A DNA stretch of 64,000 nucleotides, taken from assembly GCF_014930455.1 (NCBI RefSeq), contig NZ_JAAIYO010000016.1, forward strand, positions 118,326 through 182,325, given 5' to 3'. The stretch comes from Corallococcus soli (GTDB lineage: Bacteria > Myxococcota > Myxococcia > Myxococcales > Myxococcaceae). Shown piece after piece: positions 19,251-28,188 of this stretch. Made by a program: the position numbers and the translations under genes. Each line of letters begins with the position of its first letter. Within the stretch, counting starts at the first letter, position 1. The notes under the pieces are model-generated. The model was not told where the DNA came from, made no database searches, and saw only the letters and a list, made by a program, of their open reading frames with translations.

Positions 19251-21004
19251 GCCTGGCCCCGGGCCTCCTGGCCCATCCACGCCTCCAGCTTCGCCTCCAG
19301 CACGTCCAGCGGCAGCGAGCCCGTCAGCAGCACCTGGTCGTGGAACGCCTTCACGTCGAAGCGCGGGCCCAGCGTGGCCTCCGCCCGCGCGCGCAGGGCG
19401 CTGATGCGCAGCTGGCCGACCTTGTAGGCCAGGGCCTGTCCCGGCCACGCGATGTAGCGGTCCACCTCGTTGGTGACGTCCAGCTCCTGGCGCGGGGCGT
19501 TCTCCATGAAGAAGTCCAGCGCCTGCTTCCGCGTCCACCGCTTCGCGTGCAGGCCGGTGTCCACCACCAGCCGCACCGCGCGCCACATCTCGAAGGCGAG
19601 CTGGCCGAACTTGTCGTGCGGGTCGTCGTACAGGCCCAGCTCGTCGCCCAGGGACTCGCAGTACAGCGCCCAGCCCTCGTCGTAGGCGACGTAGGACGTG
19701 AAGCGGCGGAACTCCGGCAGCTCGGTCAGCTCGGAGGCCAGGGCAATCTGGAGGTGGTGGCCGGGCACGGCCTCGTGCAGCGTCAGGGGCACCATCTCCC
19801 AGATGGGCCGCGTCTCCGGCCGGTAGAGGTTCACCTGGAAGACGCCCGGGCGCGAACCGTCCGCGGCGGCGGGGAAGTAGATGCCCGTCGTCACGTCCGG
19901 GGCCATGGCCTCCGGCACGGGTTCGACGACGTAGGGCTTCTTCGGCATCGTGCGGAACAGCCGCTCCAGCAGCGGATCAATGCGCTTCGCCAGCGCCCGG
20001 TAGCGCTCGAGCAGCGCCTCGCCCGTGGGCTCGTAGAAGCGCGTCTCCGTGCGCAGGGTCTCGAAGAAGTCCTGGAGCGTGCCGCTGAAGCCCGTGAGGG
20101 CCATCACCCGGTCCATCTCCGCTCGCAGCCGCCGCACCTCGTCCAGCCCCAGGGCGTGGATCTCCTCCGGCGTCAGGCGTGTCGTCGTGTGCCGGCGCGT
20201 GAGGACCGAGTACAGGGCCTCTCCGTCCGGGAACTGCCACACGCCCACGGTCTCCGGGGCCGCGGGGAGGTACTCCGCCAGGAGGAAGTCCCGGGCGCGT
20301 CGCAGGGCGGGCACCACCGTGTTCGCGATGGCGTCGCGCGCGGCCTGCGCCAGCCGGCGCGCGTCCGCCTCCGGCACGTCCGTGGGGAAGCGGGTGAATG
20401 GGTTGTAGAAGCCGCTCCGGGTCGGGTCGCTGACGAGCTGTCGCTCCAGCTGCGGCGGGATGCGCTGGAGCACGATGCGCGGGTGGATGCGGTGCTGGCG
20501 CAGGCCCTCGCGCATCAGGGCCACGACCTGATCCGCGTAGGCGCCGAAGCGCTCCAGCCGCTTCACCCAGTCCTCGTAGTCGCGCACCGTCTCGAAGCGC
20601 AGGGTGTCCGCGAGCTGGTACGCCGTCTGGAGCCCCGGCGGCTGCTTGAGCCCCTCCGGCAGGCCGCCCAATTGGTTGAGCGGTAGCAGGTGCCACTTCA
20701 CCGCGTACTCCTCCAGCCACGTCTCGTGCAGCCGGCGGAAGAGGTCCAGGTGGAGCCGGTCCGCGTCGTCGTCCAGGGCCTCGCGGTCCACGCGGGCGAG
20801 CCGGGCCAGCACGTCCTGGCTGTGGCGGTGATCCGCCTCCAGCCCCGCGAGGCTCAGGTCGTCCCAGCGGTCGTTCCACCGACGGTCCCCCAGCAGCGAG
20901 GCATAGGTGGGGTACTGCTGGAGCGAGTACTGCCACTCCGCGTCCAGCAGGGCGTGCAGCGCGGCGGACGCGCCGCCGCGCTGGGAGGTGGATTCGGGAG
21001 GCAT
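19247..21004 (-). CDS. DUF885 family protein (putative zinc carboxypeptidase-like)
   Basis: A 585-residue protein matching the DUF885 family in length and in the hallmark motif HEAVPGHHLQ near residue 408, a zinc-binding HExxxxH-type element followed later by the conserved YDEGWALYCE. Other family segments are the N-terminal DAEWQYSLQQYPTYAS and the C-terminal PGQALAYKVG. Some members are annotated as peptidases; no signal peptide is obvious so it is probably cytosolic or released by an unusual route. GGAG lies 7 bases before the start. It overlaps the hydrolase gene that follows and sits 39 bases after the NYN-domain gene, suggesting an operon. Confidence 0.85.
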   Translation of the reverse strand: MPPESTSQRGGASAALHALLDAEWQYSLQQYPTYASLLGDRRWNDRWDDLSLAGLEADHRHSQDVLARLARVDREALDDDADRLHLDLFRRLHETWLEEYAVKWHLLPLNQLGGLPEGLKQPPGLQTAYQLADTLRFETVRDYEDWVKRLERFGAYADQVVALMREGLRQHRIHPRIVLQRIPPQLERQLVSDPTRSGFYNPFTRFPTDVPEADARRLAQAARDAIANTVVPALRRARDFLLAEYLPAAPETVGVWQFPDGEALYSVLTRRHTTTRLTPEEIHALGLDEVRRLRAEMDRVMALTGFSGTLQDFFETLRTETRFYEPTGEALLERYRALAKRIDPLLERLFRTMPKKPYVVEPVPEAMAPDVTTGIYFPAAADGSRPGVFQVNLYRPETRPIWEMVPLTLHEAVPGHHLQIALASELTELPEFRRFTSYVAYDEGWALYCESLGDELGLYDDPHDKFGQLAFEMWRAVRLVVDTGLHAKRWTRKQALDFFMENAPRQELDVTNEVDRYIAWPGQALAYKVGQLRISALRARAEATLGPRFDVKAFHDQVLLTGSLPLDVLEAKLEAWMGQEARGQA

Positions 21005-21043
21005 GGACGGACTCCGGAGGAGGAGCGCTGCGACGGACCGCGA

Positions 21044-21631
21044 CTACACGAACATCGACGGATCGAACTCGTCCACGTTGACCGGCAGGATGCGCGGCAG
21101 GGGGCGCTGGAAGACCTTCGCGTTCAGCTCCAGGTCGACGATCTTCAGGCCGGACGGGACGAGCTCGCGGAAGCGCTGGCTCACGTATTCGCGCAGGCCC
21201 AGCACGGCCACCTGGCGCTTCTCCTCCAGCAGCGGCTTGAGGGCCTCCGCGAAGTCCGCGCCGTCGTGGCTGGCGAGTCCCACCGCCGCGCCGGGGCGCT
21301 GGGTGCGGATGTTCTCCAGCAGCTTGAGGATGCCCAGGTCCACGACCTTCTGGTCCGGCCGGCCGTGCAGCAGCGCGACCTCGCAGCCCGCGGACTTCAG
21401 CGCGCGCACGAAGCCGATCATCGCGTCCGGGAGCTGTTCACCGCGCGCGTTGAGCACCACCACGCAGCGCACCGGCTTGGGGAAGTAGGTCTCGCAGAAG
21501 CCGATGAGCCGGTCGAACTGCACCCGATCCTGGGGCTCGGGTTTGCGGCCCACGATGTTGGAGACGGCCCAGTCGACGTTCTCGGCGTCGATGAGCACGT
21601 AGGAGGCGGCGGCTGGACGGACGGGTTGCAT
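21044..21631 (-). CDS. NYN-domain (PIN-like) protein
   Basis: A 195-residue single-domain protein. The N-terminal VLIDAENVDW places the acidic cluster of NYN/LabA-type PIN-like nuclease domains, and further conserved acids occur in KVVDLGIL and ASHDGADF, matching the metal-binding residues of that fold. NYN proteins are predicted or shown to be RNases in several systems. Upstream is a LysR gene on the same strand (42-base gap) and downstream the DUF885 gene. Its specific RNA target is unknown. Confidence 0.8.
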   Translation of the reverse strand: MQPVRPAAASYVLIDAENVDWAVSNIVGRKPEPQDRVQFDRLIGFCETYFPKPVRCVVVLNARGEQLPDAMIGFVRALKSAGCEVALLHGRPDQKVVDLGILKLLENIRTQRPGAAVGLASHDGADFAEALKPLLEEKRQVAVLGLREYVSQRFRELVPSGLKIVDLELNAKVFQRPLPRILPVNVDEFDPSMFV

Positions 21632-21673
21632 GGCGGTGACAATACGCGGCCCGCTGGCGGTTGGGGGGCTTCT

Positions 21674-22558
21674 TCAGCGCGCGCGGATCCGTTGAAACTC
21701 CGCAAGCAACAATTCGGACACCCTGCGCACACGCGGGATGTCCAACGCGGATTTCGCGCACACCAGGTGGGTCTGGCTCCGGGCGAACGGCCCCAGGTCC
21801 AGCTCCAGCGGCACCAGCCGTGTCGGGCGTTGGAAGCGGTGCGGCATGCGTCCCAGCACCATGGCGCCCAGCCCGGCCTCCGCCGCCGCCAGCAGCAACA
21901 GGTAGTTGTCCGCGGTGAACGACGGCGTGAAGCCGGGGATGAGCGACTCCAACTGGGGGTTGGGGGGCACCGCCTCGAACGGGGGCGCCCAGGCCACCCA
22001 GGGAAGTTGTTGGAGCGTCACCTTTCTTGGCAGCCGGGCCTTGAGGGCCCTGGAGACGAAGACGCCGTTGGTGATCTCCAGCGTGTCCACGAGCTTGAGG
22101 TCCGGGCTCGCGGGAGGTTGGCCGCGCAGCGCGAGGTCCGCCTCGCCGCGAGCGAGGTCCAGGTAGCGCACCTGGGACTGCACCTCCAGCCGGAGGTCCG
22201 GGTGCTTCTGGGCGACGAACGCGGCGAAGGGCGCCAGGAAGTCGAAGCCCACGAAGGGCGTGCTCGTCACTCGCACGAGCCCCCGGGGCGAGCTGTCCGC
22301 GGACTCGGCCGCGCGGTGCAGCTCTCCGGCCCACTCGGCCATCTTCTTCGCGGGCACCACCAGCCGCTCCCCCGCCGCCGTCAGCGCCGCGCCGTCCACG
22401 CTCCGGCGGAAGAGCGCCGCGCCCACGGCGTACTCCAGCGCGGCCAGCCGGCGGCTCACCGTGGGCTGGCCGATGCGCAGGCGCCGCGCGGCGCCGCTGA
22501 AGCTGCCCGTCTCCGCGATGGCCAGGAACAGCCGGGCGTCGTCCCAGGAGATATCCAT
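21674..22558 (-). CDS. LysR-family transcriptional regulator (divergent from MBL gene)
   Basis: A 294-residue LysR protein. The N-terminal winged helix is clear: DDARLFLAIAETGSFSGAAR, then LRIGQPTVSRRLAALE. The rest is a periplasmic-binding-protein-like effector domain (VRVTSTPFVGFDFLAPFAAF and onwards). It is transcribed divergently from the metallo-beta-lactamase-fold gene at 22664, the usual arrangement for a LysR regulator and its target, with an inverted repeat in the 105-base gap. Confidence 0.9.
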   Translation of the reverse strand: MDISWDDARLFLAIAETGSFSGAARRLRIGQPTVSRRLAALEYAVGAALFRRSVDGAALTAAGERLVVPAKKMAEWAGELHRAAESADSSPRGLVRVTSTPFVGFDFLAPFAAFVAQKHPDLRLEVQSQVRYLDLARGEADLALRGQPPASPDLKLVDTLEITNGVFVSRALKARLPRKVTLQQLPWVAWAPPFEAVPPNPQLESLIPGFTPSFTADNYLLLLAAAEAGLGAMVLGRMPHRFQRPTRLVPLELDLGPFARSQTHLVCAKSALDIPRVRRVSELLLAEFQRIRAR

Positions 22559-22583
22559 GAGTGGATGGCATCATGCCGATTTC

Positions 22584-22599
22584 GTGGATTTCCATCCAC
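22584..22599. promoter_or_regulatory. Inverted repeat, candidate LysR operator
   Basis: GTGGAT, four bases, then ATCCAC: a perfect 6-4-6 dyad in the gap between the divergent LysR and MBL genes. The half-site GTGGAT recurs at 22561-22566. A similar 6-4-6 dyad occurs at the second LysR/MBL locus of this window. Confidence 0.45.
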
Positions 22600-22663
22600 G
22601 CGCGCATCGTCCAAGGTGCGGTCCGTATCGAACGACCGGGCCCGCCCGGCAAGGAGCCTCGCC

Positions 22664-23590
22664 ATGAAGTCATTGCTGCTCGCGCTTTGCCTCGCCGTGG
22701 TCGGCGCGGGGTGCGCCACGTCCTCCCACGACGTCAAGAGGTCCGCGCTGGGGGTGACGAAGCCCGCGTCCGCGCTGCTCACGGAGCTGGACGTCCCGGG
22801 GCCCGTGGAGCTGGAGACCGTCACCTCGTGCGACTGGGCGGTGGATCGCGGCGGCCTCATCAACCTGGATCACCCCACGGCGAAGGCGGCGAACCTGAAG
22901 GACGACGAGGAGCCCGTCCAGGTCTTCTTCCACGCGCTGCGGCACCCGACGCAGGGGCTGTACATCGTGGACACCGGCGTGGAGACGGCGCTGCGGGACG
23001 CGCCGGAGCGCTCCGCGATGCGCGGCGTCGTGGCGAGCGCGATGAACATGGAGAAGATGAAGGTGCTGATGCCGCTGGGCGAGTGGCTGGCGAAGCAGCC
23101 GAAGCCGGTGGCCGGCGTCTTCCTCACGCACCTGCACCCGGACCACATCACCGGCATGGCGGACGTGCCGGCGGGGACGCCCGTGTTCACCGGTCCGGGA
23201 GAGGCCGCCAAGCGCACCTTCGTGAACCTGTTCGCGCAGGGCGCCGTCAACCGCGCGCTGGAGGGCAAGCCGGCGCTGTCGGAGTGGAACTACACCGCCG
23301 ACCCGCAGGGCCTCTTCGACGGCGCGGTGGACGTCTTCGGTGACGGCTCGGTGTGGGCGCTCTGGGTGCCGGGACATACGCCGGGGAGCACCGCGTACCT
23401 GGTGCGCTCGACGAAGGGGCCGGTGCTGCTGCTGGGAGATACCAGCCACACGCGCTGGGGCTGGGAGCACGACGTGGAGCCGGGCACCTTCACGCAGGAC
23501 GGGCCGCGCAGCGTGGAGAGCTTCCGCAAGCTGCGCGCCTTCGTCGCGGCGCACCCGAGCGTGCAGGTGCGCTTCGGTCACCAGCACTGA
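22664..23590 (+). CDS. MBL-fold hydrolase lipoprotein
   Basis: A 308-residue metallo-beta-lactamase-fold protein with a lipoprotein signal (lipobox GAGC, Cys at residue 17). Zinc ligands are visible: HLHPDH (His156, His158, Asp160, His161), VPGHTPG, LLGDTSH and the C-terminal FGHQH. The quorum-quenching lactonase/N-acyl hydrolase branch of the superfamily has this arrangement, but the substrate cannot be read. AAGGAG lies 7 bases before the ATG, which decides the start. It is divergent from a LysR gene. Its stop and the stop of the convergent GlxA-type gene share a small palindrome (23585-23599). Confidence 0.85.
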   Translation: MKSLLLALCLAVVGAGCATSSHDVKRSALGVTKPASALLTELDVPGPVELETVTSCDWAVDRGGLINLDHPTAKAANLKDDEEPVQVFFHALRHPTQGLYIVDTGVETALRDAPERSAMRGVVASAMNMEKMKVLMPLGEWLAKQPKPVAGVFLTHLHPDHITGMADVPAGTPVFTGPGEAAKRTFVNLFAQGAVNRALEGKPALSEWNYTADPQGLFDGAVDVFGDGSVWALWVPGHTPGSTAYLVRSTKGPVLLLGDTSHTRWGWEHDVEPGTFTQDGPRSVESFRKLRAFVAAHPSVQVRFGHQH

Positions 23591-23593
23591 GCT

Positions 23594-24556
23594 TCAGTGT
23601 GAAGCGTCCGCGTCACCTCCGCCGCGAAACGCGCGGCGGTAGGCCAGGGGGCTGGTGGTGACGAAGCGCTGGAAGTGCTCACGAAAGGCCGTCGTGGAGC
23701 CGAAGCCCACCTTGCGCGCGACCGCTTCCACGGACTGGCTGGTGGTCTCCAGCAGGTGCTGGGCGCGGCGCACGCGGGCGCGGAGCAGCCACTGGAGGGG
23801 CGTGGTGCCGGTCTGTTCCCGGAAGCGGCGGCTCAGGGTGCGCTCGCTCATCGCCGCCCTGCGCGCGAGCGAGGGGAGGGTGAGGGGCTTGTGGAGGTGG
23901 TCCTCCATCCAGTGCAGCAGGGGTTGCAGTGAAGCGCCCTCCGGGGTGGGCGGCGCGTGGGTGATGAACTGGGACTGGCCGCCGTCGCGCTCCAGGGGCA
24001 TCACCGAGCGCCGGGCCGCCTCCGCCGCCACCGCGGCGCCGTGGTCCCGCCGCACCAGGTGCAGGCATAGGTCGAGTCCCGCGGCGGCTCCCGCGGAGGT
24101 CAGGAGCTGGCCGTTGTCGACATAGAGGACGTTCGGATCCACATGGATGGCCGGGTGGCGCCGGGCCAGCTCCTCCGTGGCCAGCCAGTGGGTCGTCGCG
24201 CGGAGCCCGTCGAGCAGGCCCGTCGCCGCGAGCAGGAAGGCCCCTGAGCAGATGGACGCGATGCGCGTGCCCCGGGCCGCCGCCGCGCGCACGGCGCTCA
24301 CCAGCCGCGGTGGCACCGGAGCGGAGACGTCCGTGATGCCGGGCAGGATGATGGTGTCCGCCCGGGCCAGCTCCGCCAGGCCGTGCCGGGTCTTCATCTG
24401 GAAGGGGCCCGCGTCGACTTCGGGAGTCACCCCGCAGACCCGGACCTGGTAGCCGGCCGCTCCCCCAGGGAGGCGGACGCAGCCGAACACCTCGCACGGG
24501 GTCGACAGATCAAACGACACCACTCCATCCAGCGCGACGACGGCGACGACGTGCAT
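23594..24556 (-). CDS. GlxA-type transcriptional regulator (DJ-1/PfpI + AraC HTH)
   Basis: A 320-residue regulator with an N-terminal DJ-1/PfpI-like domain (VVALDGVVSFDLSTPCEVF, elbow IASICSGAFLLA) and a C-terminal AraC/XylS DNA-binding domain with two helix-turn-helices (LPSLARRAAMSERTLSRRF, then VEAVARKVGFGSTTAFREHF). This architecture is typical of GlxA-family regulators of amine or amino-acid catabolism. The open frame continues 45 codons upstream, but the conserved DJ-1 start is the Met at 24556. It ends 3 bases from the stop of the convergent MBL gene. Confidence 0.9.
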   Translation of the reverse strand: MHVVAVVALDGVVSFDLSTPCEVFGCVRLPGGAAGYQVRVCGVTPEVDAGPFQMKTRHGLAELARADTIILPGITDVSAPVPPRLVSAVRAAAARGTRIASICSGAFLLAATGLLDGLRATTHWLATEELARRHPAIHVDPNVLYVDNGQLLTSAGAAAGLDLCLHLVRRDHGAAVAAEAARRSVMPLERDGGQSQFITHAPPTPEGASLQPLLHWMEDHLHKPLTLPSLARRAAMSERTLSRRFREQTGTTPLQWLLRARVRRAQHLLETTSQSVEAVARKVGFGSTTAFREHFQRFVTTSPLAYRRAFRGGGDADASH

Positions 24557-24680
24557 GGCGGGAAGATGACAGCCCACCGCATTCCCGCCAAGCGCGCGCC
24601 CGTGGCGGGAAGTCGTTGAAGATTGGCATTTCCGCCACTCACGGCCCTGGACGGACGCATGCCATACGGAGGGCGTGGCG

Positions 24681-25079
24681 ATGGGCGCCATCGGGTCTCC
24701 GAGGCTGCGAGTGCTGCTCTACCGCTTCCTGCTCCTGCTCAAGTTCACTGGCGTGGTGCTCTATGGGGGTGGGCTCGTCGGGGCGTTGAGCGCCACGGCC
24801 TCCGTTGATCGCAAGCGCGCGGTGCACGCCATCGCGTCGCCGGGGTTGGTGGTGACGTGGACGGCGGGCTACTTCCTCACGCTCCAGCTCAACCTGTCGC
24901 TGACGGAGCCGTGGATCCTGGGAGGGCTTGTGCTGTCGATGGTGTCCCAGCTCGCGCTGGTGGCCATGGCGACACGCGAGCGCCGCACGGTGGCGGGGGC
25001 GTTGCTGGCCGCCGTTCCGTTCTTCTTCGTCCTGGTGCTGATGATCTTCCGGCCGCGCTGGCCTGGGGTGGACCCATGA
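24681..25079 (+). CDS. Small integral membrane protein (DUF2269-like)
   Basis: A 132-residue hydrophobic protein with four predicted membrane helices (around LLYRFLLLLKFTGVVLYGGG, GLVVTWTAGYFLTL, ILGGLVLSMVSQLALVAM and LLAAVPFFFVLVLMIF). GGAGGG at 24668-24673 with 7-base spacing supports ATG 24681 over the GTG six bases earlier. Its stop overlaps the ATG of the next membrane protein (ATGA), so the two are co-translated and may form a complex. Family assignment is tentative and function unknown. Confidence 0.7.
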   Translation: MGAIGSPRLRVLLYRFLLLLKFTGVVLYGGGLVGALSATASVDRKRAVHAIASPGLVVTWTAGYFLTLQLNLSLTEPWILGGLVLSMVSQLALVAMATRERRTVAGALLAAVPFFFVLVLMIFRPRWPGVDP

Positions 25080-25375
25080 GCGCGTTGCGGCAGTTGCGGC
25101 TCATCGCCTTTCTGGAGGGGCTGTCCTTCCTGGGGCTGCTCTTCGTGGCGATGCCGGTGAAGTACCTGCTCGGACAGCCGCTGGCGGTGCGCGTGGCCGG
25201 CAGCGTCCACGGGCTCCTGTTCCTGCTCTTCGTGTCGTCGCTGTTCCGCGCGGCCGCCGAGCACGGGTGGCCCGCGCGCCGCTCGCTCGCGGCGTTCGGT
25301 GCGTCGCTGGTCCCGTTCGGGAACTTCGTGCTCGACCGGATGCTCAAGCGCGAGGAGGACGGCTCGCGGGGCTGA
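25076..25375 (+). CDS. DUF3817-family membrane protein
   Basis: A 99-residue protein with three membrane helices. The N-terminal LRLIAFLEGLSFLGLLFVAMPVK and the following GSVHGLLFLLF, and the C-terminal PFGNFVLDRMLKRE, match the DUF3817 family of small integral membrane proteins in order and spacing. It overlaps the preceding membrane gene by four bases. Function unknown. Confidence 0.8.
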   Translation: MSALRQLRLIAFLEGLSFLGLLFVAMPVKYLLGQPLAVRVAGSVHGLLFLLFVSSLFRAAAEHGWPARRSLAAFGASLVPFGNFVLDRMLKREEDGSRG

Positions 25376-25449
25376 ATCGAGCCGTGAGACGCGTCCGCAT
25401 GTGTGGGCAACCCCTGGCCGGACGGTGCGTCACGAGAGGCACCGGCGCC

Positions 25450-26412
25450 CTATCGCTTCGTCGTCCCAGTTCCGGGAGGCGCCACGCCCTTCCTCGCGCG
25501 GCCCCGTACCGGTGCGGAGTTCCGCGCGTCGGTCTCATCGAAGGCGCTGGACACGAAGTCGACGAAGGCGCGGACGCGGGGCGACAGGTGTCTGCGCTCC
25601 GGATAGACGACGTACACGTCGGGCCCGGGCGTGTGCACCGCCGGGAGCAGGGCCTGGAGCCGTCCCCCGGCCACGGCCCGCTCGGCGACGAACTCCGGGA
25701 TGCGCGCGATGCCCATGCCTTCCAGCGCCATCGCCAGCAGCGCTTCGTTGTTGTCGGACGCGAAGGGGCCCGGCACGTCCACCGGCGTTCCATCCAACCT
25801 CCAGGGGACACGCTGCCCGTCCCGCAGGTACGCCAGACACGCGTGGCGCTGGAGGTCCGCCACCTTCCGGGGTGTACCGCGCCGTCGCAGGTACGCGGGC
25901 GAGGCGCAGATGACCGCGCGCGAGTCCCCCAGTCGCTTGCGGATCAACCGCGCATCCGCGCTCTCCCCCATGCGCAGCCCCACGTCCATCCGCTCTTCCA
26001 CCAGATCGATGAAGCGGTCGGTGAGCCCCAGCTCGCACTGGACCTGCGGGTATCCGGCCAGGAACGCGGGCAACCGGGGCACCAGCCAGTGGCGCCCCAG
26101 GTCCATGGGCGCGGTGATGCGCAGCGGCCCCCGGGGACCTTTCGACTCGCGCAGCTCCCCCTGCGCCGCGTCCAGCTCCGCCATGATGCGCTGCCCCCGC
26201 TCGAAGAGGGCCAGTCCCTCCGGGGTCGGCTGGAGCGTCCTGGTGCCGCGTTGCAGGAGCAGCACCCCCAGGCGGCCTTCCAGCCGGGCCACCGTCTTGC
26301 TGACCGCGGAAGGGGATACGCCGAGCGCACGCGCCGCCGCGCTGAAGCTGCCGGACTCCAGGGTGCGCACGAAGGCACCCAGTCCGGCCAGGGGCTCCTG
26401 GAGGAGGGTCAT
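25450..26412 (-). CDS. LysR-family transcriptional regulator
   Basis: A 320-residue LysR regulator of the CrgA-like branch: HTH region LGAFVRTLESGSFSAAARAL then VSPSAVSKTVARLE; effector domain from PRGPLRITAPMDLGRHWLVP. The C-terminus has a basic, probably disordered tail. Divergent from the NAD-dependent epimerase-like gene at 26506 with 93 bases between, so that gene is the likely target. A palindrome TTCGCGAA lies next to its start. Confidence 0.9.
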   Translation of the reverse strand: MTLLQEPLAGLGAFVRTLESGSFSAAARALGVSPSAVSKTVARLEGRLGVLLLQRGTRTLQPTPEGLALFERGQRIMAELDAAQGELRESKGPRGPLRITAPMDLGRHWLVPRLPAFLAGYPQVQCELGLTDRFIDLVEERMDVGLRMGESADARLIRKRLGDSRAVICASPAYLRRRGTPRKVADLQRHACLAYLRDGQRVPWRLDGTPVDVPGPFASDNNEALLAMALEGMGIARIPEFVAERAVAGGRLQALLPAVHTPGPDVYVVYPERRHLSPRVRAFVDFVSSAFDETDARNSAPVRGRARKGVAPPGTGTTKR

Positions 26413-26505
26413 TCGCGAACTCTAGGAACAGGACATGTGCCCGACAAGCCACTACCCGTCCACCGGGGAACAGCGCAGGTTTGATTCCTCTCACAGGAGC
26501 AGGCC

Positions 26506-27390
26506 ATGAAAGTCTTCGTGTTGGGCGCGACGGGATACATCGGCGGGTCGGTGGCGGTGCGATTGATGGCTGCGGGCCACACCGTGGTGGGCACCGCCCG
26601 CACGCAGGACAAGGCCCGGGAGCTGGAGGCGCGGGGCATCCAGGCCACGGTCGCGTCGTTCGACGACGTGGACGTGCTGACGCGGCTGGCGAAGGACGCG
26701 GACGCGGTCATCAACGCGGCCTCGGCGGATGACCGAAAGACAGTGGAGGTGCTGCTCGCCGCGCTCAAGGGCTCCCACAAGCGCTTCATCCACACCAGCG
26801 GCTCCAGCATCGTCGCCACCGACACCGGCGGCACGCTGACGACGCAGGTGCACGATGAGGACATGCCCATCGACCCCGTCCCGGAGAAGGTGGCCCGCAT
26901 CGCGCTGGACCGGCTCGTGCTGGACGCGACGAAGGACGGCATCCACACGAACGTCATCTGCCCGTGCCTCATCTACGGCAAGGGCCTGGGCCTCAACCCG
27001 GACAGCGTCCAGTTGCCCCCGCTCATCAAGTACGCGCGGGAGACGGGCACCGCGCGCTACATCGGGAAGGGGGAGAACGTCTGGTCCAACGTGCACATCG
27101 AGGACCTGGCGGACCTGTACCTGATGGTGCTGGAGCGCGCGCCGGCCGGGACGTTCTATTTCGCGGAGAACGGAGAGGCGAACTTCCGCGACGTGGTGAC
27201 CGCCATCGGCAAGCGCTACGGCCTGCCCGTCGGCAGCATGCCGGTGTCGGAGGCGGAGAAGCTGTGGGGCGTGGAACTGGGGCGACTGGCGCTCGCGTCC
27301 AACAGCCGCATCCACGCGAAGCGGGCCCGCGCGCTGGGCTGGAAGCCGCACCGGCCCTCGGTGTTCGACGTCATCGCGGAAGCGACGTAG
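26506..27390 (+). CDS. NAD-dependent epimerase/dehydratase family protein (extended SDR)
   Basis: A 294-residue Rossmann protein. GATGYIGG at residues 7-14 is the dinucleotide-binding loop, and the atypical-SDR pattern continues with VINAASADD and HTSGSS; the usual YxxxK is not obvious, as in several NmrA-like atypical SDRs. C-terminal segments (NVWSNVHIEDLADLYLMVLE) fit the extended SDR substrate region. AGGAGC precedes the ATG. Under probable control of the divergent LysR gene. Substrate unknown. Confidence 0.85.
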   Translation: MKVFVLGATGYIGGSVAVRLMAAGHTVVGTARTQDKARELEARGIQATVASFDDVDVLTRLAKDADAVINAASADDRKTVEVLLAALKGSHKRFIHTSGSSIVATDTGGTLTTQVHDEDMPIDPVPEKVARIALDRLVLDATKDGIHTNVICPCLIYGKGLGLNPDSVQLPPLIKYARETGTARYIGKGENVWSNVHIEDLADLYLMVLERAPAGTFYFAENGEANFRDVVTAIGKRYGLPVGSMPVSEAEKLWGVELGRLALASNSRIHAKRARALGWKPHRPSVFDVIAEAT

Positions 27391-27436
27391 CCCGCGTTGA
27401 AGGCCGCGAGCCCCAAGAGGCCCGGCGGCATGAAGC

Positions 27437-28084
27437 TCAGCTTGTGCCGCCGCGTCCGCGCCGGGGTGTCTTCGCGGGCCGGCCGCCGCCGTGCACCATG
27501 GTGGCGACCAGCGTCCGCCCCAGGACTTCCGCCGGTGCGCCCTGGAAGCCGGAGCAGGTGAGCTTGAGGCTGACGATGCCGTGCAGCCCCGCCCAGAACA
27601 CCTCCGCGAGCTGCGCGGGAGGGGTGCCCTCCAGGGTGCGGCCGGCGGCCTCCAGGTCCTCGAACACGCGCACCAGCACGGCGAAGGATTGGGGGCCCGC
27701 GCCTTCCTTGGCGTCCTGGAACAGGGCCTCGGACAGCCGGGCGTCCTCCATGAAGATGAGGCGGTAGGTCTCCGGCTGCCTCAGGCCGAACGCGAGGTAC
27801 GCCTCCGTCAGGCGCGACAGCCGCTCCACCGGATCCGCCACGTTCGCCGCGGGCTCCAGCGCCGCGAACAGCTCCTGGAAGCCGCGCACGCACAGCTCCC
27901 GCGCGATGGCGTCCCGGTTCTCGAAGTGCAGGTAGAGCGTCGCAGGCGCGTACTCCACCGCCTCCGCCAGCTTGCGCATGGACAGGGCTTCGAAGCCCTC
28001 CTTCATCACCATGTCGCGCGCCACCTCCAGGATGCGTTCGCGCAGCTCCGCCCGCTGCCGTTCCTTCCGCTCCGTGATGCCCAT
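27437..28084 (-). CDS. TetR-family repressor
   Basis: A 215-residue TetR protein. The N-terminal HTH is clear: RERILEVARDMVMKEGFEAL then MRKLAEAVEYAPATLYLHFE. The ligand domain contains the TetR_C_13/WHG-like segment SRLTEAYLAFGLRQPETYRLIF. The start at 28084 gives the canonical length; the frame is open 30 codons further without support. It is divergent from the epimerase-like gene at 28189, with a perfect 11-bp dyad between them, so it very probably represses that gene and itself. Confidence 0.9.
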   Translation of the reverse strand: MGITERKERQRAELRERILEVARDMVMKEGFEALSMRKLAEAVEYAPATLYLHFENRDAIARELCVRGFQELFAALEPAANVADPVERLSRLTEAYLAFGLRQPETYRLIFMEDARLSEALFQDAKEGAGPQSFAVLVRVFEDLEAAGRTLEGTPPAQLAEVFWAGLHGIVSLKLTCSGFQGAPAEVLGRTLVATMVHGGGRPAKTPRRGRGGTS

Positions 28085-28128
28085 GTCGCAAGGGTAGGAC
28101 TTGACGTGGCGAACAGCCAGCAATAGAT

Positions 28129-28153
28129 GAACACCGTTCACAGAACGGTGTTC
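28129..28153. promoter_or_regulatory. TetR operator: perfect 11-3-11 dyad
   Basis: Arm GAACACCGTTC at 28129-28139, spacer ACA, then the exact reverse complement at 28143-28153. It lies 45 bases from the TetR start and 35 bases before the divergent SDR start, the expected place for an autoregulatory operator. Confidence 0.85.
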
Positions 28154-28188
28154 AGTGTTTCTTGAGCCGTTCATTCCAGGAGGGCGAC

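Noticed and set aside
20690..22663. Long N-terminal extension before the MBL lipoprotein gene
   Set aside because: It is antisense to DUF885, NYN and LysR genes; the signal peptide and ribosome site place the true start at 22664.
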